Shown here piece after piece: positions 23,931 to 36,580 of a stretch of 64,000 bases of DNA. Position 1 is the first letter of the stretch. Each line of letters opens with the position of its first letter. Made by a program: the position numbers and the translations under genes. Where the stretch lies: NCBI GenBank assembly GCA_973895155.1, contig OZ316898.1, positions 682,001 to 746,000 on the forward strand, given 5' to 3'. The DNA comes from Marsupella aquatica. Its lineage: Eukaryota > Marchantiophyta. Below the pieces are notes generated by a model. The model had not been told where the DNA came from. It saw nothing but the letters and a program-made list of their open reading frames with translations, and searched no databases.

Positions 23931-25235
23931 ATGAGAGGGTCGTTGCACACCCAAAAACTTCTCTCAACGCTACTGATCTTCATTTCTTTTATGGTCAAAG
24001 GCACTGTCGGAGATGTCAACCTTGGAAAACCTATCAACCTGGTACCCAACGGTGACTTTGAGTATGAACATTTTAATTGGGATTCAATGAAGTCGAGCTC
24101 TGTGGATGTTACAGTTGATAGAATGGACTATATTCCTTTCTTTAGGGTGGTACATAAAGGAATCCAGATTTTGACATCCTATGCATACCATGCACCAGGA
24201 GTGGTCGGTGGTGCACACGGAACTATGGTGTGCCACTTGAACACCAATCAAGGCCCAGGTGTGCTTCAAACTACACCCTTACGAATCCCTCGCAAGGGTG
24301 CACCATACATCCTCCAGTTTATGATGGCAGATAATCCTGATGGTGGTGAACTCATCAAAGCTATGAGAGTAAGCATCCTAGTGAACAACCGAATCTCATA
24401 TCCCAAGCTCAAGCCCTTCCAAATCAGCAATCCATACAGCAGTCAGGGTACGCTTGACTGGAGCATAAAAAATATCAGCTTGGTGGGTACAGGAGAGTCC
24501 ACCAAATTACAATTCGAGAGCCTTATGCCTGGACCTTACGGGGTTCTCATTGACAATATTTCTGTCTCAATACAAACTCTCATTGAGAATGGGAGTTTTG
24601 AGAATACCACAGTTACTCAAAACCTCCTCACAGGTGTGGCAGTAATTTCTGCTCCAAGCCAAGAGATCCCTGGCTGGTTTGTGAAGTCTGGGCGGATAAA
24701 GTGGAGGGCTGCCTCCAATGGGTATCAATTCTCAACTGACAAATCCTTGAACTTCATTGATCTGAATGCCGAAGCCACAGCTGGGACCATTGCCTCTAGC
24801 ACATTCATCACCAAACCTGGTAAGAAATATGCGGTACTCTTTGACACGGCAGCCAATGCTGCAGACATCCCAGAGCAAAGAGGTTACATATCAGCTTCGG
24901 TTTTCAGCTATCCAGGAGGTAAACTGTTGGCATCTAGATCTGTCTTTGTCACCTCAGAAGGATATCATCCTAGGAACTTGGGATGGACAACATATGTTTT
25001 GGAGTTTAAAGCCCATGAGACTCAAAGTTTTGTCCAGTTCTCAAGCCAAATAGAGGGTACTTGGGGTGGTCCCTTGCTAGATAACGTTGTAGTATATCAG
25101 GTCCACAAGCCTGGTCATTTTAAGCATATTTCTCCCACTTGGAGTGCAGGGAAACATCTGAAGCCCTCTTATTGGACAAATAGCTTGACGACTGCTCTAT
25201 TAATGTGTGTGTTTTGGGCATTTTGTAATATCTGA
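23931..25235 (+). CDS. DUF642 cell-wall protein, single exon
   Basis: This 434-aa protein has an N-terminal signal peptide (hydrophobic core LLSTLLIFISFMV, residues about 10-22). Two DUF642 galactose-binding-like repeats follow, beginning near NGDFEY (residue 40) and NGSFEN (residue about 221). Each ends with the family-type strand, YGVLIDNISV (about 203) and WGGPLLDNVVV (about 376). DUF642 proteins are secreted and bind cell-wall polysaccharides or pectin methylesterase. The C terminus ends in a polar stretch and a short hydrophobic tail (TTALLMCVFWAFCNI), which would suit a GPI anchor or a weak membrane tail. It is longer than the usual 365-380 aa and lacks the conserved Cys normally before GPLID in domain 1. 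The ATG is the first in frame near the signal peptide. Flowering-plant homologues usually have introns; this one has none. Confidence 0.9.
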   Translation: MRGSLHTQKLLSTLLIFISFMVKGTVGDVNLGKPINLVPNGDFEYEHFNWDSMKSSSVDVTVDRMDYIPFFRVVHKGIQILTSYAYHAPGVVGGAHGTMVCHLNTNQGPGVLQTTPLRIPRKGAPYILQFMMADNPDGGELIKAMRVSILVNNRISYPKLKPFQISNPYSSQGTLDWSIKNISLVGTGESTKLQFESLMPGPYGVLIDNISVSIQTLIENGSFENTTVTQNLLTGVAVISAPSQEIPGWFVKSGRIKWRAASNGYQFSTDKSLNFIDLNAEATAGTIASSTFITKPGKKYAVLFDTAANAADIPEQRGYISASVFSYPGGKLLASRSVFVTSEGYHPRNLGWTTYVLEFKAHETQSFVQFSSQIEGTWGGPLLDNVVVYQVHKPGHFKHISPTWSAGKHLKPSYWTNSLTTALLMCVFWAFCNI

Positions 25236-25299
25236 AATACTATTGCTTCTTGGTCTTGATAGCCTCGCATGGATGAATTTCCTTGGCTTGTAGGACCAA

Positions 25300-27917
25300 A
25301 TCTCAACATTGGAAATACTGCTCAATGGCAAAGAGCATTAGGACAGTCTTCAGGATTCCCATCTCACTGCTTCTTCCGACTTACCCAATTTCAGGATGAC
25401 CACATTCACTTCCCTCACAGAAAAGTTATCAGTTGGAGGCAGCTGAAATCTTGTTTGGAAATCAAAACTTTAATTGAAGGACTGCAGTAATTATGACAAA
25501 ATCCATCCAACATAATAGCAGGACTCTGCACCATCATTGGTTGCATGATTCAACTGCAAACATCAAATGTCAAAAGTTGGCCTGAAACCCAATTTTCCAG
25601 CTGGATGTAAAACTCCCATCATATGAGAATGATGCTGCCCATTATGTAGGCAAGGATGATGTGTGTGGAGATTTCTGAGAGCAAGAAGTTTGCGTATGCA
25701 TGCGCCTATGTCGAAGCTCCTTTTGCTAGAGGAATGCAGGGGATGGAAAGATTTTGTTCCATGGAACCTAAGACAAATCCAACTTATCTGGATTCTGTTC
25801 AGCTGCAAAGAATCTGTAAATATTCAGTCTCGTGGTAAAGTTATTTTGCCACTTCCAACTTCCCACCAGTTTTGACAATATACAACATCTATAAATTAAC
25901 TTTGATTCCACATGCAACTTACAGTCAAGTGCAATGCACCTACTTTAGAGTGTATGATTTGCACTGATCAAAGCATTTCACCATCGTACCTTCATTCTAT
26001 TTTACATTTTAACACAAAAATGAACTGGGATTGCAGTATAATGTATGAGATGCTGCTTTATGCTTTATTTATGCGTGGAGGGCACCCATTTGGTAGTGCA
26101 CCTCATCTGACTAAATTTCAGTTTGCTCTCTTTCAGGATGTTACACTTTGTTTCTTCTTGACCAACTTCTGGAATTATGGTTGTTGAAGAAGAGATACAC
26201 AAGATCTGATGATGAAAAGATGTACACCATGCCGGATCCGTGACATTAGTTTGGTGTTAGTTGCCATGAATACATACTGTTAATGCAAGTATTTTGAGAG
26301 CTGATAGAGGTCACAATATCATCTGTCCATACTTGACAATTAAAAACAGTAAGAGCTTTGATGTTGAGGGTGTTGTCGGAGAGTGGCGGAGTACTTAAAA
26401 GAATACAGGCATAACCCTTGAGCGGGGTATTGAGTGATGAGTCCCTAACTGGAAATTTTTTATGTTGTACTTTACTGTAGACTATACATTCCTTCAACAT
26501 TCTTATCTGGAAGTTTGAAGGCTCTCATTGAGGTCATCGTAGTGATTGTAATCACATTGAGACTGAAAAGAATTCAGTGCAATAAGACATTCCAGGACAT
26601 CTGAATTGTGTCTTGCTTGTACACTACCAACCACTCCTGTAGATCTGGAGGGCTCATAATCACTAATTTTCACTGGCCTCCAACTGAATCACACGATGTT
26701 GAGAGGTGCTGCATAGTTGTATTTTACAGCTTAAATCACTATGTATAATTAAGAAACTGTGCCCACTGAATAATTTGCTTTGCATCAACACAACTTATTG
26801 TTCTCTTCGGCAATAAGAGAGACTAGCTCAATATTCAACAAGGTTGAGATTTTTTCATTAAATTCCCAAGAGTTCCAACTTGGACATCGTGTACACTAGT
26901 GAATATTAATTTCAGAGTCAAAAGGTTTGTGTGCAACTCATTCAGATTTCTACCATTGAGAAAACTACTTGAAGCGGTGTAAGTAAAATGTGAAGGATTC
27001 AATCTACTCAAAGTTTCATCAACCATGAAGGTCAGATAAGGTATTTTAGGACCTAAATGTACTTTGCATTTTACATTGATTTCTTTTAAAAACTCTAAAC
27101 AACTGTTAGAGTAACTATGTGGAGGCAAAAGAGCATTGGGGGAATGGAGTGAAGCTCGTAATCAAAAGAGTGCTCTTACCAATGACAAATATCTTTAAGG
27201 ACAGAAGTGGTGAAGACAGAGTTAATGACAGGGAAATATTTTGAACAAAAATGATGATTTGGTTAGTGAGAGTGTAACTTTTGGACAAAAATGTGAATAG
27301 AAATATCCAAGCATATGTCTTAATGTCTTAATCCAGTCCATGTAGGTTTGGTTCAACCATCAGGGCTTCATGGACTAGGTGCAGGTTTATCCAGGATTTA
27401 ACTTTGACATGCAAAGGTATGATGTTAATTAGAAATGATATGACACATAAGGGATAAAAATAATATTACACAAGTATATGTTTTAGTAGAGTCTGTTTTG
27501 ACCAAACCTTCCTTGTTTGTGTTCCATGATTATATAGAATGGTGTTACTCAATTCATGTAGGGCTGTAGCCAAACTTGAACCCAAGCCTGATTCGGATTA
27601 TTGGTAGGTACACTATGAATCTTCCACCTTATGTGCTAGATTTCACAATTGAAAACTCTTCACAACATTGAGCATGAAGTACAATGAGCCTAACTAAGAT
27701 TTTCCAATCTAGGGCTATTATTTTGGAGCTCATTTTGGAGTCCCTTCCGTATTTACACTTTCTGAGTTTTGATTGAACAATGTGGAGTAAGTTTTGATTG
27801 GGATCTTCAGCATTGGAACCTCGATGGCAGGTTAGGGTTATCTAGAATTACACCGAGAGCCTTGAAATTTTTCTTAAACCACTAGTGCACTTATAACGAG
27901 CTCCCATAGCTCCCGTC
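25300..27917. other. intergenic DNA, no gene seen
   Basis: Only short open frames of shadow quality occur, with no splice-consistent exon series and no strong repeat structure. The 3' UTR and polyadenylation site of the DUF642 gene must lie at its left edge. Confidence 0.5.
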
Positions 27918-28085
27918 ATAAACTTCACAGGTTCAGGAATGGGTTTGAGCTCCACAAAAGGTGGTGAGTGCATAATCTTTTACTTGCAAGTGCTCCACCT
28001 TTTCTGGTCAGACAATGTTCACCATAAGACAGGAATGAGGAGTAGTGAGGGAGGGAATGAGGCTCTCATATGGGCAGGTGTGGTT
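27918..28085 (+). repeat. dispersed repeat, copy 2
   Basis: This is the plus-orientation partner of 720-890. It shares CACAGGTTCAG, TTGAGCTCCACAAAAGGTGG, CTCCACCTTTT and AGACAGGAATGAGGAG in the same order. The copies have diverged by substitutions and small indels, so both are old. Confidence 0.6.
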
Positions 28086-28989
28086 TAACAAAACACAACA
28101 TCAAGCATGTTTTTAATTATATGACAACCATAAACAATTAGATGACAACCAGAAACTACGGTGGATGATCAGGTTAGCCATGCACTCCACTATTTTTCTA
28201 ATATTCTCTAGATCTAGTCTTTACTTTGTAAGTACCGTCAGACATGAAAATGCTCATAACATATGCATTGTAAAGATTTCTAAAGTTTCACATAGTCTAG
28301 ACCTACTGGCAAAGGTTCTGATTATTTTAGTGCAATCTTTACAAAAGTGAAAAATATATTTATCCACAAACTTGCTTAAATCACCAAGCATGACTAGTGA
28401 TTCTTTCTTAACAATATGTGCTTGACATGGTCAAATCACCAAATAGGCACCAATATATACTAAGAACATGAGAGTTTAAGGATAGGTATACAACATCAAA
28501 TTGTGCGTTTGCTGGTTTAGGCCCTCAGATTTACTGTTTTCCTCTGATTAGTCTTTTCTCAGTGGGTGATGTTTGGGGTACTTTTCACTCTTGCTCTTGC
28601 AGTTGCCCTTGTTCTTGGGTTTGAATGTGCTTGGGCTCTGGGTGACTTTTGGTCCTTCGCTTGAACGCCTGTGATTTGGCCATTTTACTCTCCCTTTTAT
28701 TACATTCCAATATTCTCATAAGTGCTCATTTAGAGGAAAAAAAACAGCCTCAATTTTTTGTTGGGTTGACTCAATTTTTCAATAATCGATCATTTTTCAG
28801 CGAGCCTAACGACTCCTCCTGTACTTTGTTAATGCACCAGAAGCATAATTAAACCACAACTATGAGTATAAGGGGCTCCGGGTATAAGTCCTCATACCCA
28901 AGTGTATCCTGGGCCTAAACCATCAGGCAGCGCAGCAGCGCCTCCCTTGAGCTGTCTGATATGCACTGATATCTGTGCCTACCCTCTGC

Positions 28990-29480
28990 CATCAGATCCG
29001 ATCTATGGCTCAAATAGTAGGTCTCGTTGAGATCTACGTCTGTTAAAAAGCAGGCAAAATGGTTGGATATTTTTTGAGAAATAAAAATACAAATGATGCA
29101 ATCTGATTGGCCGAATTCAAAATTTGAATTTTCAAGGGGGAAGGGTCGATCTGAGCCGTCTACATTTCTTGTTTCCAGAAATCTCGTCCGTTCATCATAG
29201 TGGCCAATCTATGGCTCAAAGAAAAAATCTCAAATAGATCTATGGATTGGTTTTTTCCATTTTGTAAATGAGTTCACATTTTTTAAATGAAAAATAAAAC
29301 AAATCCAAGCTCTCCCAGCCATTGATTTTGTAAGTTTTGCAATATTTGCCGTCTATTTGGTATTGCTTTTAGAAATCTTATCCATCCATGTTAGAAGACC
29401 ATCTAGGGTGGAAAAGAAATAGGTATTTTTCATTCCAAAAATGAGTAAATAGTTTTTAGAATAAAATTAAGTGAACTTTC
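28990..29480. repeat. diverged tandem repeat, period about 200 bp
   Basis: CTATGGCTCAAA recurs at 29003 and 29210. AGAAATCTCGTCCGTTCATC at 29177 matches AGAAATCTTATCCATCCATG at 29371. AT-rich ATGAAAAATAAAA-like blocks sit between. About two and a half old units are visible; no coding potential. Confidence 0.5.
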
Positions 29481-29917
29481 AAGTTTCCAGCCATTCTTCC
29501 TCCCGGATCCTCGGTTTCTATGCGCCCTCCCCTGCCCAGCATTAAATGGCAGTACAATACCAAAGGTCCTTATATACCGGGAGTAGTGGTCTAATAATAA
29601 TAATACCACCGGCGAAAAAAGTTTTCCTGGTGTGCCGCTTCCCAAAAACCCTGACCTGCCCAGGCAATGGCAATTCGGACAACGACGGGGGACCGACTAC
29701 GTACTGTGGTAGTGTGGTGTACCCAATGGGAAACCCGTGAAGTACGGTACGGTGGTGTCCTTTGTACTTTGTACTTCGTACTCCTCTACTCCTGTTTTTG
29801 GGTAGCTCGACTCTCCCGATCTCCTCCTTAGGGAATATTACAAAGGCGTAGATCGTATCATGCGTCAGCCCCCAACGGCCAAGCCCCATCCTGCTGCCCT
29901 TCCGTGAGCCCCACTCC

Positions 29918-30235
29918 AGACAAGTCCAGATTTACCTCGAATGATGTTTTTTATTGAGCCAATTTAACAAACCGAGATTTAGTACTCCGGACACCCGGTT
30001 TGGACTTGTCGGACAAATAATAATATTTACACTCGGTTTGGATTTGTCGGACAAATAATAATATTTACGAAGACAAAAGACCGGACACGTCCATATTCAC
30101 ATCGAGAGATGTTTTATTTTTTATTCAATCAATTAAAACAAACTAAGATTTACAGTAGTAGTCCAGGCAAGTCCAGATTCACCATCTTTTGTTTTTGGTT
30201 CAACTAATTTTTTAAAACTGAGATTTATTAGGGCA
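29918..30235. repeat. three diverged repeats of about 80 bp plus a 37-bp duplication
   Basis: Three units follow the order AAGTCCAGATT.AC, GATGTTTT.TTATT, and AAAC..AGATTTA (from about 29918, 30082 and 30163). Between units one and two, GGTTTGGACTTGTCGGACAA followed by ATAATAATATTTAC is duplicated at 29994-30030 and 30031-30068. Confidence 0.6.
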
Positions 30236-33200
30236 TCTCTAAATTTTAGTCCACTGAGGATGATTTGCGACAGGAATGTTGTGGGTTGGGTAGTGGGTCA
30301 AAGAATTACTCTTACTCTGGTCCAAAATAGGTTCCTCCTCTTGCATGGGCGCCACAAAGAGCCCAATAAGCCCAAGAATCCCAACAAAAGCAAAAAGAAC
30401 TAAAATACACCTACAGTAAGTAGCACAGCAAAACTAGTAATGGAACACAGTGCACGAGTACCAAGGCTGCAAGAGTCAGGACTCGCTCCAGGCCCTGTGT
30501 GATGCAACATCACAAAGGGCTCCAAGAGTCTAGACTCGTTATCGGCCAGTGTTCCACAGTGCCCAACTGCCGGTATGATATTATTTAGTCCAATAATGCA
30601 ATTAAACTCTCTCTCAGTGCACACTCCCGGGAAGACTGATCCAGCATGACTAAACCAGGTGTGCATTCCTTGATAAGTGCACTTATGGATAATAACATGA
30701 TTTACATCCGTTTGTTAAATGTGTAAGGGGCCCCTCTGTCAGTGATCATCCTGGTACCTCATATGCCTGCCCTAAATCCGTGCTCAAACTCCTAAGTGCA
30801 TTTTTAACTCAGCTAAGAATGGGCTTGCATTTATCAGTAAATGCAATCTTATGGGATTGTGGGTTTAACCAATAAGTGCATATGAATGCTTATAAAGGGT
30901 AAGCACTTCGAAAGTTTCATTTAGCAAAGTAATTACAGGCTTCTGTGCACCTAGATTCTTAAAAAAGTGCTTATTTTATTTAAAATCAAAGGGAAGAACA
31001 GGATGCCCTGCACTTAACCAGGTAATGTGCTTATGGAGTGTGCGCTTAAATAGGGCCGAATGTACTGGCATGTGCCTGTAGCTCTTGTAACTGTAAAAAC
31101 TATGGAAAACAGAAAAGTAACACTTCAAATAAACAAAGAAAGGGGTGGAAAGGGGTAAAAGAAAACAACCTTTAAATGGGTTGTGATTGATATATCAATG
31201 TTTTAAAGTAAATTATATGATTTTTCTACTTAGTTAGCAGTTTTTGAAATAACTATGGGTAGAATGAACTCTTCAACTATTGTAACATTTACCAAGGTAA
31301 GGTAAGAAACCTTAGTTTATGTTAGTATGGACAAAGGAATACCAAGGGAACATAAAAAACCCTTTGGCTACTATAAATATAAGAATACTAAAGGAACATA
31401 AGAAACACTTTGACTTTTATAACATTTTGCATGGACTCTATCATTCTGATGTTACATGGACTATATGAATATAGGAGTACCAAGGGAACATGTGTATGGG
31501 CTACTACCATGAATAATCTCCTTTTTTTTCCCTTACTTCTCCCTGTTCAAACCTGATCCAATATGCAATTCTTCACGTGCTCTAACTTGCTAAATAACAT
31601 CAAAGTTACATATGGGCCAACTAAAAAATCACTTTGATTGGTCAGAGGTCTGGAGATTTCTCTCTCTGTCTTCAAGGGCACAAGTTGGCCCCCTTTTCTT
31701 TTTCAGGTCCTATGCAAGAAGGAGGCAATGCACTTTTGGGTGCTTTCAAGGTAGATAAGGAGGCGGTGCAACAGTGTGACTCAATGTTTAGTTTCTGACT
31801 GAGACGGAGGCTAGGAGGTGAGTGTGATACCACTTTGCCCCTGGGTATTCTCCACCTCCAACAAGATGTTAACAAGTTCCTGACCAAATGTACTTTGGTC
31901 ACACCAAGACTGAACAAAGCATATAAGTATGCCTCTTTGTATTCTACCTCCCAAGAGCATTTGGTCACTAGATTGAGATAACCATCCCCACATGCACCTC
32001 CATATTTTCTGCCTCCTCGGTGTATTTACTACCAAAAATACCCTACCGTAGCTACTCTTTAATCAAGATCAATTAATGTTGCCTCCAGTACCTTTTGCTA
32101 CTTTACTATGTCATTTAGTTGATGATTGATTACTTTGGGCTCTACTACTTTCCTCAAAGCAAAATATAATAAATGGATTGATTAGCATGGAAGACTTTAG
32201 GAGTTCTTAGTTATTTCTCATGTCGATGTGATAGGGTTGGGTTACCAGTGTATTTCCTTGAATTGATGGGCCACCATCCCTTTTCCCAACCACATTGGCC
32301 TTTCCTTTTGGTCTTTTAACGAGGTCATTTCTGCATCATTAAAGTTCTTCCATAGTTGTTTTGCTGAATTGTTTGTTTTAAGGTGCCAGGGTATAATAAC
32401 TTTTCTGTGTTTTCGTGACAAGGAAAACAACAGTAGAATATTTTATATGATCCCCCCCCAAAAAAAATAAAATTAAACTATTGTCTGGCAATACCAAAAG
32501 TGTTCTAAGCACAACCAATCTAACCCACCAAAGAATGCTACATTAGAAGTGCTTGACTGGTCTCACATTCAAGGCCAACTTGGATCTTAGATGTCACAAA
32601 GATAATCCAAAGACAGCAGAGTAATTTGGGTTGCAACAATGGAGACGCTGTAACTCTGTAAGTTACTACAGTCGTATGTGTGTTGAATCTGTTAACATAG
32701 CTTGCATTATATTATATGTGGCTCATAATGAGCAAAACCTGGAAACATTACCCTCATGAGCACAATCACCCTCATGTGTAAGTAGTGTAACTAGCCTTGA
32801 TTGTTGTCTCACGAAAGTACTCTTGAAAAGAGAACCTTGAACCTATAATTATTTTTTTAAAATGTTGACATAAATGGATTTGAGTAGATATGTGGCGACT
32901 TGGCTAGTTATGGCTGTTCGACATACATTGACTCAGATGAGAATGAGGTGGGTGTGAGCTCAAACCACCTCAAACGAATTTAAGCTGAAATTAAGAAAGT
33001 CCATTAATATATTGAAAGAAAATGAAAGAAAATCTGGCCATCAAGCACATCATTCAGCAAAAAGTTTGAATAGAATCTGAAAACAGAGTCACATCAAGAC
33101 AGATTTTTACAGACATTAGATTTTCTTGAAGCAAACTTTTGGCCTACGGGGGCTTCAATTTAGTGGCATGGTGTTAGGGGGAATTTGGTACGCGGGGCTT

Positions 33201-33296
33201 AAGTTTGGTGTCCTGGTGGCAGGACTGGGGAAACGTTGTTAGGTCCCTGGGGGCTTCAAACTGTGGTCACAATGTAGTAATTATAAGATCACCTTT
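30236..33296. other. intergenic DNA, no gene seen
   Basis: Open frames are short and none shows splice-consistent neighbours or a recognisable motif. Sequence is AT-rich with some homopolymer runs (for example near 32452). Confidence 0.5.
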
Positions 33297-33468
33297 GGGG
33301 ACTGCGCAATATATCTACAGGAGAATAAATTCATTTTGTTTGGCACCAAACTAAAATATGTGATGTTCTAAGATGAGTGGTTGGGGACTGCGCAATATAT
33401 CTACAGGAGAATAAATTCATTTTGTTTGGCACCAAACTAAAAATGTAATGTTCTAAGATGAGTGGTCG
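33297..33468. repeat. two-copy 86-bp tandem duplication
   Basis: Units beginning GGGGACTGCGCAATATATCT at 33297 and 33383 differ by only a few bases, mostly near the end (AAAATATGTGATG versus AAAAATGTAATG). Confidence 0.9.
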
Positions 33469-33945
33469 GGAAAGACATGAGGGCAATTTTGGGGGAATGG
33501 GTAGGAGATTAAATTCTAGAGACGAGGACATTTCATGTCAAAAAATTCCACTGTCTAGCACATGTGTTGTTTGGCTATGTGTCAATTAAAATATCAAAAA
33601 CTAGGCTGAGAAAACCTTTTTAGTCAAAAAAAGGCCACTAAGACATCTTTTTTTCTAGCCAGGTGTCACCCAATACCGAGAAAGTCGACTGAGAATAACT
33701 TTTACGACGACAGAGGACACCAACACATCTTTTTCTGGGCGTCAACCAAATACCAAAAAAGTAACTTGAGAGAACCTTTTTGGCTGAGAAAAATTACAAT
33801 GGTCACCCCTGGAAACAAACTAAACAATGTTTTAGCAATCAAAATAGCAATCCAAGTGACTACTACAATAGGGCTTTTTTAAGCTTCAAATTTGATTGAA
33901 CTTAACTCGTTCGCCAAGATTCAACAAATCAAAAATTGGTCATAT

Positions 33946-34198
33946 GCCATGATAAAAAATCATTGTAGAGGCTAGGGAGAAAAACCCCCCAAAAAAACTT
34001 TTTCATAACCTGTGAAGCAAATGGTCAAAAGATCATCATTCCTGACTTTGCAGCTTTGAGACGCCCATGCCATGATCACAAGTCATTGTAGAGGCTAGTG
34101 AGAAAACCCCCCCCCAAAAAAAAAACAAAACTTTTTCATAACTTGTGAAGCAAATGGTCAAAACATCATCATTCCTGACTTGGCAGCTTTGAGACGCC
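33946..34198. repeat. two-copy tandem duplication of about 125 bp
   Basis: Units beginning GCCATGAT at 33946 and 34069 share CATTGTAGAGGCTAG, CTTTTTCATAAC.TGTGAAGC and GCAGCTTTGAGACGCCC. They differ chiefly in the length of a C/A homopolymer run (34108-34130). Confidence 0.9.
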
Positions 34199-34239
34199 CC
34201 AGCAGAAAAGAGAACTTCCTGTAAACTACTGCTGAAGCA

Positions 34240-36580
34240 AAAACTGGACAACGCATGTCGAGCAGTCGAGCCGGTGACGAGCGACCGGTAACCGGCGCCG
34301 TAAACTGAACCGTTCGGTGACAGCGGCGCTCGCTCGTTTCCTCGTCGGGCGCGTTCGCAGGTACGATGTCGTTGGTTGGCACTTTCATCGTTAATTTACG
34401 CGCCAGAATCGACAGGATGTTCGGCCTGTGTGACAGCATCGAGCAGGCGGCGAAGAAGGCGGGGACGGAAGCCCAAAATACGACCTCACGCACCCGGCTC
34501 AGTGCTCACGCAGGACTGGCTTGACTCTTGATTGCATGCATCCACGCAGCGTAACTAAAATTGTTAAGGAGAGAGCGAGAGACGGGAGCAAGATTGTGCA
34601 ATCCCGTGCACACTATATGCCCGGTTGGTGTGTGTGATGGCTGCACAGAAACAAGTACAGCTCGAGCGAGCGCATGGCGCTTGTGGTTGGTGGTAGCTTC
34701 TCTCGTCGACATCCACCACGGCAGCAGGCTTGTAGCAGATCGGGAGCGAGCCAAAGAACGGAGGAAGCAAGTGTAAAGAAAGGGAGCGGAGCAAACGGAT
34801 TGTCATTTTGCCGTTACCGTTGATCTCACTGAAGTGTGTACCGCATTCCGTACTGAGAAGTACTGGAGTAGTAAGTAGCAGCGCGGGGAAGGAGATAGAT
34901 TGTTGAGAAAGAAAGGAGGAAAGAAATGGGGATTCTCTCTCGTCGGTCGATACAGCGGGGGAAGGGGTCATCGTTTGTTACAGCTCATTATAGATTCGGT
35001 GGTCATCGTTTTGTCGTTGCAGTTCGGTATAGAGTTTAGTGAGTCCCTTTTAAGCGAGGAGGAGGTTCGTTACCGGGGGAAACCGAAATCGTGAGAATGG
35101 AGTCCCCGTGGTTGCTGGTGGACAGCTGATACTCTGTAGACAGCTGATAGGACTGGTGGGTTCTCTATAGAAGGCTAATGGGTACGGTGAAGGATGCGAT
35201 AATCATGTTTCGATCAGCTTGTGTGGACGGAAGTAAATGTTCTGCGTTGCTGACCAAGGGGAAGTGAGATGTGAGAGCTGAGCACAGAGATGAGGTTAGG
35301 TGGTAGTGTCCTAGCGGAAGAAGCAAAAAACTGACTACGAGCCAGCTGATGGATTGGAGAAGGAGGTGGTTTTTGTCTCGTCGTTGGCATGTATCTTGGT
35401 GGAATTGAATGAACAGCAGTGTGGCCACTGGAAGTGGTTGAATAATCTGTGACAGACGAGGCACACAGGGAAGGGGTGTCGCTTGTTCCCCCTCCCCCGA
35501 GAGTTTGGGCCTGTTTCTGTGGTGTTTTAGTCGGAGCATTGTGCGTTTTTGGTGTTGGGAATTTGCTGGCATTCAAAGGTGACTGAGACCTGGCTTCTGG
35601 AGAGAGCTTCGCTTGACAACACAGGGAACTATAGGATATAAGTAGGCGGATGAGTGGGGCCGTAGAATATGCGTTCCTCGTTCTTTCTTCTTTTCGTTCT
35701 GAAATGATGTGACGGTGGGCAGTGGAGGAATGGACGGCGCTTACGTTTAGAAATTATGGCTTGGCTCTGGCTTTCCGAATGGTAACCTTTCTGTAGCGTC
35801 AATTGTTAAAGAGTCCTATCACATGGACAGATTCCGGATCTCTCCGTGGATATCAGTAATTTCCTAATGTCGCGAACGTGCCTACGGGGAAGTGTTCCCT
35901 ACTGCAAAATCATCCAGTGACAGCCGTGCTGTTCTTAGCAAGTCGTTCGTCAGGGATTAGTAAGGTCACTGGTCAATTACTACAGTGCTTCGTTGATGCG
36001 GAATGTCCCAGGATGAGGATGGGCGCAATTTGCTGGCGCGAAATGCCAAAGAAGATACTCTGGGTGTATCCAAAGTAGATAGGCGACATTGAGCCTGATG
36101 CATAGCTGAGTCCCGAGTTGAGGGAACTGAATTGCAGGATGAAGACGTTCCTCAGGTTGTGAACACTCTGGTGGTCATCGACGTTGCCCCTGCCCACTGT
36201 AAATATAAGTTGAGACTCGCTTGATTGTAAAGTTTTTCCATGAGCAACTCTTTGGGGACCGCAAATGGGAATGAAGCCCTTTGCCATGAGGGAAAAGAGT
36301 TACTGCATCGTTTCGGCCTTGACAACTGTCATGGCGCACTGGAGCCCCACTAATGCCTACGTAGCTTGCTACATTCCTAGTGTCGGATATTTCATGACGA
36401 ACGTTTGGCTCTTAGGATTAAAATTGTCAGGGGACGTTCCTGATTATCTCCGTCTGCGCAAAGCACAATTATTGAGAGTTCTCCAGAGGTTTGAATCATT
36501 GGAGAGGAAGGATATCACGTAAGCTAAAAACAGCGAGCCTGATGGAGAAATTACGAAGCATGATAGACCAATAAGTTCTG
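34240..36580 (+). promoter_or_regulatory. GC-richer upstream region of the histidine kinase gene
   Basis: Composition changes abruptly near 34240 to GC-rich, CG-dinucleotide-containing sequence, continuing to about 35600 before the kinase gene. Such a change fits a promoter and long 5' UTR. Several open frames here (for example minus 34493-34158 and plus 36265-36522) have no recognisable motif. No TATA box or start site can be fixed, although GGATATAAGTAG near 35636 is a possible TATA-type element. Confidence 0.35.

Noticed and set aside
36265-36522. ORF just upstream as first kinase exon
   Set aside because: It ends in a stop before the MASE1 exon, shows no MASE1 similarity, and no in-phase splice joins them.
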